A DNA stretch of 64,000 bases from Oscillospiraceae bacterium. GTDB taxonomy: Bacteria; Bacillota; Clostridia; Oscillospirales; Oscillospiraceae. Within the stretch, counting starts at the first letter, position 1, and the number at the start of each line of letters is the position of its first letter. A program made the translations under genes and the position numbers. The DNA lies in NCBI GenBank assembly GCA_016293865.1, contig JAEDDG010000004.1, positions 22,600 through 86,599 on the forward strand, in the 5' to 3' direction. The notes under the pieces are model-generated. The model did not search any database and had not been told where the DNA came from. It worked only from the letters and a program-made list of their open reading frames with translations. Shown in pieces: positions 8,696 through 17,431 of the stretch.

Positions 8696-10270
8696 ATGCA
8701 CTGGTCAGAAGAAATTGCACAGAAGCTGATTGAGAGAAACCCCACAAAGGAAGAGTACGTCTGTGCGGCGGGCATCAGCCCCTCCGGCAGCGTGCATATC
8801 GGAAATTTCCGCGATATTGCCACCAGCTATTTTGTGGTCAAGGCGCTGCAGAAAATGGGCCGCAAAGCCCGGCTGCTGTTTTCCTGGGACGAGTTTGACC
8901 GTTTCCGCAAGGTCCCGGTGAACGTAAGCGCCATCGCGCCGGATTTTCAGCAGTACATCGGCAGGCCCTATGCCGACGTGCCGGATCCCTTCGGCTGCTG
9001 TGAGAGCTATGCCAAGCATTTTGAAAAGGAATTTGAGGCGTCCTTAAAGAAGTTCGGTGTTCCGGTGGATTTCCGGTATCAGGCCAGTGAATACCGTTCC
9101 GGCCGCTATGCCCAGGATGTGATCCATGCCATCTCCATGCGCGGGGAAGTCTTTGACATTCTGGATTCCTTCCGGACGCAGGACGCACAGGAGGGCGAGC
9201 GCGAGGCGTACTATCCCGTGAGCATCTACTGCCCGGTCTGCGGCAAGGACGACACCACGATTCTTTCCATGTCGGACGACTGCACCAGGGCGGAATATAC
9301 CTGCAAATGCGGCCATCATGGCACGTTTGACTTCCGGACGGACTTCAACTGCAAGCTGGCCTGGAAGATCGACTGGCCCATGCGCTGGCGCGCGGAGGGC
9401 GTTGACTTTGAGCCCGGCGGAAAGGACCACGCAAGCCCCACCGGCAGCTATCAGACCAGCCGTCTGATCTCCAAAAAGGTCTTTGATTATGAAGCGCCCA
9501 TGTTCCAGGGATATGAGTTCATTGGCATTAAGGGAACGACCGGCAAGATGTCCGGCTCCACGGGCCTGAATCTGACCCCTGAGGTCCTTCTGAAAATTTA
9601 CCAGCCGGAAGTCATTCTCTGGCTTTATTCCAAGACGCTGCCCACCAAGGCCTTTGATTTCTGCTTTGACGACGAAATCCTGCGTCAGTATTTTGAGTTT
9701 GACAAAATGTACACGGCCTGGAAATCCGGCACTGCGGATGAGAGCGTGAATGCGATCATGTACAACGTTCAGGTCAACGACCGGGTGGTGAACACGGTGC
9801 CCATGCAGCATCTGGCCTCCTTCGGTTCGATTGTCGATTTCAATCCGACGATGCTGGAGACGATTTTCCGCAAGATCGGGACCAATTACACGCAGGACGA
9901 ATTTGCCGAGCGGCTTGACCTGGCCAGGTACTGGATGGAGAAATGCTCGCCGGAGAGCATGATCCGCCTGCTGCCGGAGAACAACACCGCCTATTACAAT
10001 GACCTGCCGGAGGAGAACAAAAAAGAGATCGCCATTCTGGCCGATTTCATTGAAAAGGGCGGCTACACGCTGGAGGAGCTGAACACGTTCATTTATTCTG
10101 TGCCTGTTCAGATATTCGGCGAGATGGACGACAAGGAGAAGAAGCAGCGGCAGGGCGTCTTTTTCCGCAATGTGTACAATCTTCTGATCGGCAAGCCGAA
10201 GGGACCGCGGCTTTATCTGTTCCTGTTTGCGGTGGAGCCGAAAAAATATCTGCATCTGCTGCAGTTCTGA
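8696..10270 (+). CDS. lysS: Class I lysyl-tRNA synthetase
   Basis: Charges tRNA-Lys. The protein has 524 residues and the class I fold signatures: HIGN at 34-37 (SGSVHIGNFRD) and KMSGS at 284-288, with a Cys4 insertion (CPVC 179-182, CKC 203-205). Most bacteria, including Bacillus, use an unrelated class II LysRS; the class I form (LysK type) is typical of archaea, spirochaetes, alphaproteobacteria and scattered Clostridia. ATG 8696 was chosen because AGGAG ends 10 nt before it; the upstream in-frame GTG 8687 almost touches that site. Its own promoter precedes it, and nucleoside-salvage genes follow after 79 nt. Confidence 0.95.
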   Translation: MHWSEEIAQKLIERNPTKEEYVCAAGISPSGSVHIGNFRDIATSYFVVKALQKMGRKARLLFSWDEFDRFRKVPVNVSAIAPDFQQYIGRPYADVPDPFGCCESYAKHFEKEFEASLKKFGVPVDFRYQASEYRSGRYAQDVIHAISMRGEVFDILDSFRTQDAQEGEREAYYPVSIYCPVCGKDDTTILSMSDDCTRAEYTCKCGHHGTFDFRTDFNCKLAWKIDWPMRWRAEGVDFEPGGKDHASPTGSYQTSRLISKKVFDYEAPMFQGYEFIGIKGTTGKMSGSTGLNLTPEVLLKIYQPEVILWLYSKTLPTKAFDFCFDDEILRQYFEFDKMYTAWKSGTADESVNAIMYNVQVNDRVVNTVPMQHLASFGSIVDFNPTMLETIFRKIGTNYTQDEFAERLDLARYWMEKCSPESMIRLLPENNTAYYNDLPEENKKEIAILADFIEKGGYTLEELNTFIYSVPVQIFGEMDDKEKKQRQGVFFRNVYNLLIGKPKGPRLYLFLFAVEPKKYLHLLQF

Positions 10271-10349
10271 TGATTGATTTGATTTTATTTCGCTCCGTGC
10301 GCAGCAGCGTACGGAGCGAAACTGCAATCTGCGCGAAAGGACGGAGAAA

Positions 10350-11189
10350 ATGAACGGCGTTTATGCGAAAATGGAGAGCTGTCTGCGTTCCCTGCGGGAG
10401 AAGACGGACTTCGTGCCGGAAGTGGCCCTGGTGCTCGGCAGCGGACTCGGCGCCTTTGCCGATCTGGTGGAAGATGCCATTTCTGTCAGTTATGCGGACA
10501 TTCAGGGATTTCCTGTGTCCACCGTGCCCGGCCACAAGGGGCGGTTTGTATTCGGGACCGTCGGCGGCGTGAAGACAGCGGTCATGCAGGGCCGCGTGCA
10601 TTATTACGAGGGGTACAGCGTGACGGATGTGGTGCTGCCTGTGCGGCTGATGGCCATGATGGGCGCGAAAAAGCTTTTCCTGACCAATGCGTCCGGCGGT
10701 GTGAATCCGGCGTTCAGGGCCGGGGATTTCATGCTGATTACAGATCAGATCATGAGCTTTTTCCCGAACCCGCTTGTGGGGGCCAATGTCGATGAGCTGG
10801 GGACGCGGTTCCCGGACATGAGCCGGGTGTATGACCCGGCGCTGTGCGGCCTGATCTGTGAGGCGGCCAGGGAAAACGGCATTGCGCTGCGGCAGGGCGT
10901 TTACTGCCAGCTGACCGGCCCCAGTTTTGAAACGCCGGCGGAGATCCGGATGCTGGGCCGTCTGGGCGTGGATGCGGTGGGCATGTCCACCGCCTGCGAG
11001 GCAACGGCGGCCCGCCACGCAGGGATGCGCGTGTGCGGCATTTCCTGTATCACCAATCAGGCGGCCGGCCTGTCCAAAACGCCGCTGAGCCATGCTGAGG
11101 TTCAGGAGACGGCCGACCGGGTGGCGCCGCTTTTCCGCCGCCTGGTGTGGGACAGCATTGCCCGCATGGGAAGAGAGGCGGAGCAATGA
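10350..11189 (+). CDS. punA: Purine nucleoside phosphorylase (trimeric, 6-oxopurine type)
   Basis: Phosphorolyses (methylthio)purine nucleosides to base plus ribose-1-phosphate. It has 279 residues of the trimeric PNP/MTAP family: GSGLG near 30, GHKG 61-64, GRVHYYEGY, TNASGG, TGPSFETPAE with E194, and ITNQAAG with N236. The Asn at that place marks 6-oxopurine specificity; MTA phosphorylases carry Asp. It overlaps mtnA by 4 nt (ATGA), with a nucleoside deaminase next. From this context I infer that it may act on 5'-methylthioinosine as well as, or instead of, inosine and guanosine. Confidence 0.93.
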   Translation: MNGVYAKMESCLRSLREKTDFVPEVALVLGSGLGAFADLVEDAISVSYADIQGFPVSTVPGHKGRFVFGTVGGVKTAVMQGRVHYYEGYSVTDVVLPVRLMAMMGAKKLFLTNASGGVNPAFRAGDFMLITDQIMSFFPNPLVGANVDELGTRFPDMSRVYDPALCGLICEAARENGIALRQGVYCQLTGPSFETPAEIRMLGRLGVDAVGMSTACEATAARHAGMRVCGISCITNQAAGLSKTPLSHAEVQETADRVAPLFRRLVWDSIARMGREAEQ

Positions 11190-12253
11190 GCGCCGTATAT
11201 CCGGAAAACGTCCGGCTGACGGCGGACGGCACCGCCGTTCGGATCCTGGACCAGACCCGCCTGCCGGGGGAGACGGTTTATCTGGAGCTGAAAACGCCGG
11301 AGGAGCTGCGGGAGGCCATCTGCGCCCTGCGTGTGCGCGGCGCGCCGGCGATCGGCATTTTTGCCGCATATGCCATCTATGTGCTCTGCCTGCACAGCGG
11401 CGCTGCCGATGAACGGCAGCTGCGGCTGTTTTTTGCCCGGCAGAAGGCGGAGCTGGATTCCGCCCGGCCCACAGCGGTAAATCTGAGAAAAATGCTGGAT
11501 CGGATGGAGCGCGTGCTGGATTCCGCCGCCGGCCGGCCGGCGGCGGAGATTCTGGCGGCGCTGCGGCAGGAAGCCGAACAGATCCAGCAGGAGGATATCG
11601 CCATGTGCCGCGCCATCTCGGAGCACGGGCTGGCGCTGGTCAGGGAGGGCGACGGCATCCTGACGCACTGCAACGCAGGCGCGCTGGCCACCTCCTGTTA
11701 CGGGACAGCGCTGGGGCCGCTGCTGCTGGCGGCGGAGCGGGGCATCACGCTGCACGCCTGGTGTGATGAAACGCGGCCGCTTCTGCAGGGCGCGCGCCTG
11801 ACCAGTTATGAGCTCAGCCGGGCCGGCGTGGATACGACGCTGATCTGTGACAATATGGCCAGCGCAGTTATGCAGCAGGGGAAAATTCAGGCCTGCTTTG
11901 TGGGCTGCGACCGGCTGGCTGCCAACGGAGATGCGGCCAACAAGATCGGCACCAGCGGCGTGGCCATCCTGGCTGCGCATTACGGCGTGCCGTTCTATGT
12001 GTTCTGTCCGACCTCGACCATTGATTTTTCATGTCCTGACGGCGCGCATATTCCCATTGAGCTGCGGGATCCTGCGGAGATCGGCCGGAAGTATTTTGAA
12101 AAACCCATGGCGCCGGAGCATGTAAAATGCTTCAATCCGGCGTTTGATGTGACGGATCACGCGCTGATTACAGGTATCGTGACGGAGAAAGGCGTTTTGC
12201 GGCCGCCGTATGTGCAGTGCCTTGCGGCGCTTCTTGAAGGAGGAAAGAAATGA
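11186..12253 (+). CDS. mtnA: S-methyl-5-thioribose-1-phosphate isomerase
   Basis: Converts methylthioribose-1-phosphate to methylthioribulose-1-phosphate in the methionine salvage pathway. It has 355 residues with RGAPAIGIFAAY at about 51-62, the catalytic Cys162 in THCNAGALATS and Asp242 in GCDRLAANGD, plus GTSGVAILA. The start at 11186 overlaps the PNP stop; an earlier in-frame start lacks a ribosome site. The stop overlaps the downstream deaminase start. The related eIF2B-like ribose-1,5-bisphosphate isomerases are the main alternative, but both MtnA catalytic residues and the neighbours favour MtnA or a deoxyribose-1-phosphate variant. Confidence 0.93.
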   Translation: MSAVYPENVRLTADGTAVRILDQTRLPGETVYLELKTPEELREAICALRVRGAPAIGIFAAYAIYVLCLHSGAADERQLRLFFARQKAELDSARPTAVNLRKMLDRMERVLDSAAGRPAAEILAALRQEAEQIQQEDIAMCRAISEHGLALVREGDGILTHCNAGALATSCYGTALGPLLLAAERGITLHAWCDETRPLLQGARLTSYELSRAGVDTTLICDNMASAVMQQGKIQACFVGCDRLAANGDAANKIGTSGVAILAAHYGVPFYVFCPTSTIDFSCPDGAHIPIELRDPAEIGRKYFEKPMAPEHVKCFNPAFDVTDHALITGIVTEKGVLRPPYVQCLAALLEGGKK

Positions 12254-13521
12254 TTCGTTTTTACGGCGGAAAAGTTCTGCGCTGCGGCGCGGCGTTTTCC
12301 ATTACTGAGGATGAAGTCTGGACGGACGGCAGCCGGATCGTCCATGTGGGACCGGCGCCGGAGACAATGCCGGCTTTCGACCGGGAGATCGATTTGAAAG
12401 GCGATCTTCTGATGCCGGGCTTCAAAAATGCGCATACCCACTCGGCCATGACCTTTCTGCGGTCGTATGCCGACGATCTGCCGCTGAAGGAGTGGCTGTA
12501 CAACCGCGTTTTCCCGCTGGAAGCCAGACTGACGCCGGAGCATGTTTACGTGTTTGCCAAGCTGGCGATTCTGGAGTACCTGACCAGCGGCATTACATCC
12601 TGCTTTGACATGTATTTTTACAATGACAGCTATGCCAGCGCCTGTATTGACAGCGGCTTCCGGACAGTGATGTGCGGGGCTGTCACCCAGTTTGACGACA
12701 ACATGGAAAAGGTGGAGGATGAGTATCTGCGCCTGAACAGGCTTCATCCCCTGGTGTCCTACCGGATCGGTTTTCACGCGGAGTACACGGCTGATGAGCG
12801 GATTATCCGCTACATCCGCGGCCTCAGTGAGAGATACGGCGCGCCGGTCAGCGCCCATAATTCCGAGACGGCCTCTGAGGTGCAGGAGTGCATCCAGCGG
12901 CATGGCGTGACGCCCACCCGCTATTTTGAGGAGAACGGCCTGCTGGAAAACGGCGGCAGCTTTTTCCACTGCACGCACATGACGGACGGAGACATCGCCA
13001 TTTTCAGAAAGCATGGGCTGTGGGCTGTGACGAATCCGTGTTCCAATCTGAAGCTTGCAAGCGGCGTGGCGCCGATTGTGCGCATGCAGCAGGGCGGCGT
13101 GAATCTGGCCATCGGCACGGACGGCGCCGCCAGCAACAATGCGCTGGATATGTTCCGGGAGATGTATCTCGTCTCGGTGCTGCAGAAAGTCACGCGGGAA
13201 GATGCTTCCGCCTGCGACGCCGACAGTGTTCTGCGCATGGCGGTCAGCGGCGGCGCGCTGGCCATGGGTCTTGACGACTGTACGGCCATTGAGCCGGGAA
13301 TGCAGGCGGACCTGACGGTGATTGATCTGAACCGGCCCAGCATGCGTCCGCTGCACAATATCCGGAAGAACCTGGTGTACGCCGGGAGCAAGGACTGCGT
13401 GCGCATGACCATGGTGGCCGGCCGGATTCTGTATGAAAACGGCGCGTTCTTCACCGGGGACGATCCGGAAAGGCTTTACGCACAGGCACAGGCCATGGCT
13501 GAGGAGATCAAAAACGGCTGA
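12250..13521 (+). CDS. mtaD: Amidohydrolase: 5'-methylthioadenosine/S-adenosylhomocysteine-type deaminase
   Basis: Deaminates adenosine-type nucleosides (MTA, SAH, 5'-deoxyadenosine) to the inosine form. It has 423 residues with metal ligands HTH (H62, H64), H203 in SAHNSETASE with E206, HCTH near 240, and D291 in GTDGAASNN: the TM0936-like set. It is translationally coupled to mtnA (ATGA overlap). Together with the 6-oxopurine PNP and MtnA it completes the first three steps of deaminative MTA salvage. Exact substrate preference cannot be read from the sequence. Confidence 0.92.
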   Translation: MIRFYGGKVLRCGAAFSITEDEVWTDGSRIVHVGPAPETMPAFDREIDLKGDLLMPGFKNAHTHSAMTFLRSYADDLPLKEWLYNRVFPLEARLTPEHVYVFAKLAILEYLTSGITSCFDMYFYNDSYASACIDSGFRTVMCGAVTQFDDNMEKVEDEYLRLNRLHPLVSYRIGFHAEYTADERIIRYIRGLSERYGAPVSAHNSETASEVQECIQRHGVTPTRYFEENGLLENGGSFFHCTHMTDGDIAIFRKHGLWAVTNPCSNLKLASGVAPIVRMQQGGVNLAIGTDGAASNNALDMFREMYLVSVLQKVTREDASACDADSVLRMAVSGGALAMGLDDCTAIEPGMQADLTVIDLNRPSMRPLHNIRKNLVYAGSKDCVRMTMVAGRILYENGAFFTGDDPERLYAQAQAMAEEIKNG

Positions 13522-13648
13522 GTCTTGCTCAAACTGAACATGGTTGACAAAGATGACTCCGTTCGGTGCTTTTTTCCCCGACGGGATTTCAGTATAATAA
13601 TGACGGCCTGAAAGCCGGAATTGATGATTTGGATACGGAGGAAAATCA

Positions 13649-14761
13649 ATGAAAATACATGCTTCGCCGCTGAAATGCGTCATTGGCGATGCCGTGGCCA
13701 CGGCAGAGTCCAGGGGCTATCATTTCCCCAGCGCAGAGGTTCTGTCCGACGGTTCAATTTACATTGCAGCCCGCAGGGACAAGGGCATGAACGATCCCTA
13801 CGGCACGACGGAGGCCGTGCGATACATTCCCGCCACAGGGGAAATCGTGCCGATGCCGTCGCCCACACAGCAGGATCTGGCTGAGGATGGAAGCAGAACC
13901 GCTTATATGTGCTATGTCAGCGAACTTGCGCCCAACGAACTGATTGCGCTTTATGACCTGCTGGAGCCCCAGGGACATGCCACCATGTTCGACGACAAGA
14001 CCTTCGGAATCTGCGCATGCACGCTGCGGATCACCCGGTCCCACGACAACGGACTGACCTGGGATGCGCCGGAGGATGTGGCCTACAAGACGCCGGACGT
14101 GATGGTGCCCGGTCAGATTTACAAAACGAAGGACGGCGTGATCGGCTTCCATGTGGAGATGCACAACCACTGGGAAGTGGACTACAAGGAGCCCATCCAG
14201 GCCCGGTTTATCTATTCGACAGACGGCGGAAAAACATTTGACAAGGCCGCCATGATTCCGCATCCGCGGGATTTCCTGGCGGGGGATGCCCGCCCGACCA
14301 CGGACGACAAGGGCAACATCTGCGCATTCTTCTGGGGTTTTGACCTGAAAGCCATGAAGGATCTGGCGATCTACCGGTCATTTTCTGCCGACGGCGGAAA
14401 AAGCTTTTCGCCGGTGGAGCCCATCGAGCTGAAAAAGCAGATTACTTCACCCTTCTGGATCAGTGACGATGTGTACATGTGCATCTATCAGGAGCGGTTT
14501 TCCGCCCATCCCGGCCTGTATGCCGCTCTGAGCTATGACGGCGGCAAAACCTGGGACGAGGAGAATGCGGTCGGTATTTTTGTGAAGGGCAGCGCGCCGA
14601 AGTCGGAGAACGCCTTTGACAGCGGCAATGACGAGGCGTATACGTTCGGCTATTCCACCCTGACCAAGCTGGCGCCCAACAAGGCGCTGGTGACGTTCTG
14701 GCATGCCAACGGCGGCACCACCTGCATCTCGGTGTGCGAGCTGACCGTGACGGAAGACTGA
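13649..14761 (+). CDS. Sialidase-superfamily (BNR/Asp-box) protein
   Basis: A 370-residue six-bladed propeller protein with at least four Asp-box repeats: SHDNGLTW, STDGGKTF, SADGGKSF and SYDGGKTW. There is no signal peptide or anchor, so it is cytoplasmic or non-classically placed. YHFPSAEVLSDGSIYIAARRD resembles the region with the first sialidase arginine, but I cannot confirm a full Arg triad, so exo-alpha-sialidase is only a family label. The ribosome site is GGAGG 9 nt before the ATG. A TATAAT lies at 13593-13598 without a convincing -35. The gene is transcribed alone and has its own terminator. Confidence 0.75.
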   Translation: MKIHASPLKCVIGDAVATAESRGYHFPSAEVLSDGSIYIAARRDKGMNDPYGTTEAVRYIPATGEIVPMPSPTQQDLAEDGSRTAYMCYVSELAPNELIALYDLLEPQGHATMFDDKTFGICACTLRITRSHDNGLTWDAPEDVAYKTPDVMVPGQIYKTKDGVIGFHVEMHNHWEVDYKEPIQARFIYSTDGGKTFDKAAMIPHPRDFLAGDARPTTDDKGNICAFFWGFDLKAMKDLAIYRSFSADGGKSFSPVEPIELKKQITSPFWISDDVYMCIYQERFSAHPGLYAALSYDGGKTWDEENAVGIFVKGSAPKSENAFDSGNDEAYTFGYSTLTKLAPNKALVTFWHANGGTTCISVCELTVTED

Positions 14762-14797
14762 ACGGGGCGCTGCGCGTTTTGATCTGAACTTTGCGGA

Positions 14798-14840
14798 CCG
14801 GAGAAAGAATCTGAGCTTTCTCCGGCCCTGCTGTTTTTTA
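14798..14840 (+). terminator. Rho-independent terminator
   Basis: 10-bp stem (14798-14807 with 14816-14825), 8-nt loop, then CCCTGCTG and seven T before A. Confidence 0.85.
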
Positions 14841-14870
14841 TGTATAAGAGCGGTATTTCTGCGGAAACTA
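14841..14870 (+). promoter_or_regulatory. possible SigG-type promoter of spoVAC
   Basis: TGTATA (14841-14846), 17-bp spacer, GAAACTA (14864-14870). It agrees with the forespore SigG -35 fully and with its CATWHTA -10 at five of seven positions. No SigA promoter is visible. Fits a late forespore gene but rests on one sequence. Confidence 0.4.
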
Positions 14871-14892
14871 CCTGCAGAGAGGTGCTGTGCTT

Positions 14893-15336
14893 ATGAAAAT
14901 GACAAAACAGGAATACGGGGAATATATCAAGACCAAATCCCCGGATTCACCGTTTGGAAGAGATCTTCTGCTGGCTTTTGTGGTCGGCGGCCTGATCTGC
15001 TGCGTGGGACAGGCCCTGTATGCGCTGTATACGCGGCTGGGACTGGACCGGGATACGGCCGGTACCGCGATGAGCGTGACGCTTGTGTTCCTGGGGACGT
15101 TTTTTACCGGCCTCGGGCTGTATGACCGGCTGGCCAAGTACGCGGGCGCCGGTACGCTTGTGCCGATCACCGGTTTTGCAAATTCCGTGGCGGCGCCGGC
15201 GATGGAATTCAAAACCGAGGGGTTCATCACAGGCATGGCGGCAAAAATGTTTATTATTGCGGGCCCGGTGATTGTTTTCGGCCTCTCAGCCAGCGTGATT
15301 TACGGCATCGTTCTTCTGATTATCAAAAGTTTTTGA
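14893..15336 (+). CDS. spoVAC: Stage V sporulation protein AC
   Basis: Inner-membrane component of the channel that moves dipicolinic acid into spores and releases it at germination; SpoVAC is described as mechanosensitive. It has 147 residues, several membrane segments, and the family motifs LLAFVVGGLICCVGQAL, TGLGLYDRLAKYAGAGTLVPITGFANS and EFKTEGFITGMAAKMF. The start at 14893 lies 8 nt after GAGAGGTG. In most sporulators spoVAC is followed by spoVAD and spoVAE; here it stands between two terminators on its own, so the partners must be elsewhere or absent. Confidence 0.95.
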   Translation: MKMTKQEYGEYIKTKSPDSPFGRDLLLAFVVGGLICCVGQALYALYTRLGLDRDTAGTAMSVTLVFLGTFFTGLGLYDRLAKYAGAGTLVPITGFANSVAAPAMEFKTEGFITGMAAKMFIIAGPVIVFGLSASVIYGIVLLIIKSF

Positions 15337-15338
15337 GA

Positions 15339-15376
15339 AAACTGCGCCTCTGCCGGCACGGCGGGCGCAGTTTTTC
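15339..15376 (+). terminator. Rho-independent terminator after spoVAC
   Basis: 10-bp stem (15339-15348 with 15364-15373), 15-nt loop, T-run TTTTT ending at 15375. It starts two bases past the stop codon. Confidence 0.8.
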
Positions 15377-15444
15377 TGTATTCCGGTGAAACAAAATATG
15401 CAGGCGGTTCGTCTATTTAAAACGGTTGGAAGGAGGAAAATGAT

Positions 15445-17325
15445 ATGAAAAGACTGACTGCGCTGTTTCTTATCCTGGTTCTGCTGCTTTCCGGCTGCGC
15501 ATTGGGAAATGATGCGCTGAAGCCCCAGGAGCCGGCTGAAGATGCGGGGACGGAACAGGATGTGCAGCCGGTACCGGAGCCTGAACCGTCACTCATGGAC
15601 AGCCGGGAGCCGACCGGTACACGCGGAAACACCTGGTACATACCCAACGAAGAGGTTGAGCAGATACAGCTTCCCGAGCTGCGCCAGTTTGGAGACGCAT
15701 TTTTGCTCAGCACTACAATGAACCGGGGACCTGAAGGCGGCGTTCAGCTGAAGCTGATCTCCATGAAAGACGGCGCGTTTCTGGCACAGGCCAGCTTTCC
15801 TGGCGGCGTTTATGTGCATGTTCAGACCGGCAGGGACGGCATCGGCGTATGTGACTCCGAAAGCGGAGAAGTCAGAATATTTGACGGACAGCTCCAGCTG
15901 ACTGCCAAGTATGAGCTGGAAGGGGACGGGGAGAGCTGGTACCTGAGCCGGGATCTGAAGACCCTGTATGATCTGCGGTATACGCAGGGCGTTGCTGCCG
16001 TGGATCTGGAAACCGGCACGGAGACGGCGCTGATGGACAATGCCAGAGAGGTGATGATCTTAGGCCATTCTGAGCAGTATGTCCTGTTTTCCTATATTGA
16101 CCTTGAGAGCCAGAGAACATTTTACTGCTGCCTGGATCTGGACACCGGTACGCTGAGTGCCCTGCCCGTGGAGGAAAGCGTGGGCTGGAGCGAGCGCTGC
16201 GGGAACACCTGGCTTTTCGGCAGCAAGGAGCACTGGGGAGAGTACAGGCTGCTCTCCGGCGGGCAGGCAAAAACGGCCGTCTGTACGGATGGCTCGCTCA
16301 AAATACTCCCCCAGGACAGACTGCTTAAAATGAGCCTGGAATGCAGGGAGATGACCATTTATGATCTGGATGGCCGTTTCCTGTCCGGGTGTACGCTCCA
16401 GGAAGGCGGAGACAGTTATATCAGCGCGCCGCCGGTTTGGAGCAGCCTGTGGAACGGATATTTCTTTCTTGAGTTTGGCGGGAATCAGACCGGCAGGCTG
16501 GTGTTCTGGGATCCTGAAGTGGAGACAGCCGGAGATGATTTCCTGCTGACAGACGATGTGGAAGAGACAGAGGGCGAACAGACTGCCGCTGAGGAGCTGT
16601 ATGTCCGGGCCGGTGAGCTGTCTGACCGCTTTGGCGTGGATATCCGGATTGCCGAACAGTGCGGGCTTGACTACAACGGCTACACAGCCACGGCTGTAAG
16701 CGATACCGAGTGGGTCACATACGGTCTGGACTGTATTGAAAATGCGCTGAGCGTATACCCGGAGGGATTTATCAGCCAGCTGTGTTATGGGGACATCCGC
16801 AGGATTCAGATTGAACTGGTCAGCGGCCTCACCAACAAGGAAGGTGCAAACGCCATTTCCAATGCGGCCGCATTTGTGCAGACAAACGGCGACTGTGAAG
16901 TGATTGTGGCAGACGTCTACCTGACCAGTGAATGGAGCTATTACCATGAGATCGCGCACATGATTGACAACCGCCTGGCCTGGGACGCGAGTCTGCGGGA
17001 AGACGCGCTGTTCAGCGAGGAAAAATGGATGGAACTGCAGCCGGAGGGGTTTGAATATGCGTATTCCTATACCGAAATGCCGGACGAAGTGGCCCGGTAT
17101 GCCGACAGCGGATATTTCATCATGGAGTACTCGTGCAGATATCCGACAGAGGACCGCGCAACGATGATGGAAGCTGCCATGACAAATTCCTTCTATGAAT
17201 TTGAGATGAATCCGGGGCTTGGTCCGAAGCTTGCGTACTACAGCGCATGCATCAGGGACTGCTTTGATACCACCGGGTGGCCGGCGGAAACGCCCTGGGA
17301 GGAACTGCTGGAACCGGCCGCATGA
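15445..17325 (+). CDS. Lipoprotein with putative zincin (HEIAHMID) domain
   Basis: A 626-residue surface lipoprotein: lipobox LLLSGC (Cys17), then an acidic Pro-rich linker (25-60). A long all-beta region follows (about 70-370) with repeated W/Y-containing strands that looks like a propeller (ETGTETALMDNAREV, DLDTGTLSALP). The C-terminal domain (about 375-626) contains YYHEIAHMID, an HExxH metallopeptidase motif, and about 70 residues later YPTEDRATMMEAAM, where an acidic residue could be the third zinc ligand, as in lethal-factor-like gluzincins. GGAGG precedes the ATG. Protease activity and substrate are inference; the combination is unfamiliar to me. Confidence 0.75.
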   Translation: MKRLTALFLILVLLLSGCALGNDALKPQEPAEDAGTEQDVQPVPEPEPSLMDSREPTGTRGNTWYIPNEEVEQIQLPELRQFGDAFLLSTTMNRGPEGGVQLKLISMKDGAFLAQASFPGGVYVHVQTGRDGIGVCDSESGEVRIFDGQLQLTAKYELEGDGESWYLSRDLKTLYDLRYTQGVAAVDLETGTETALMDNAREVMILGHSEQYVLFSYIDLESQRTFYCCLDLDTGTLSALPVEESVGWSERCGNTWLFGSKEHWGEYRLLSGGQAKTAVCTDGSLKILPQDRLLKMSLECREMTIYDLDGRFLSGCTLQEGGDSYISAPPVWSSLWNGYFFLEFGGNQTGRLVFWDPEVETAGDDFLLTDDVEETEGEQTAAEELYVRAGELSDRFGVDIRIAEQCGLDYNGYTATAVSDTEWVTYGLDCIENALSVYPEGFISQLCYGDIRRIQIELVSGLTNKEGANAISNAAAFVQTNGDCEVIVADVYLTSEWSYYHEIAHMIDNRLAWDASLREDALFSEEKWMELQPEGFEYAYSYTEMPDEVARYADSGYFIMEYSCRYPTEDRATMMEAAMTNSFYEFEMNPGLGPKLAYYSACIRDCFDTTGWPAETPWEELLEPAA

Positions 17326-17376
17326 TGACGGAAAATTGTGACAGGACGGATCAGAGCCGGATCTGATAAAATGACA

Positions 17377-17414
17377 AAAAGGCGGCGCAGCTCAGTTGAG
17401 CTGCGCCGCCTTTT
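17377..17414. terminator. bidirectional terminator
   Basis: Perfect 18-bp inverted repeat (17377-17394 with 17397-17414) flanked by A-run and T-run. It serves both the lipoprotein gene (+) and the decarboxylase operon (-). Confidence 0.92.
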
Positions 17415-17431
17415 GTTTTGTACAGATGGGA

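Noticed and set aside
10288..10321. 11-bp inverted repeat between lysS and the PNP gene
   Set aside because: No T-run on either strand and a 12-nt loop; not called a terminator.
13544..13598. TTGACA and TATAAT before the sialidase-like gene
   Set aside because: Separated by 43 bp, so they cannot form one promoter.
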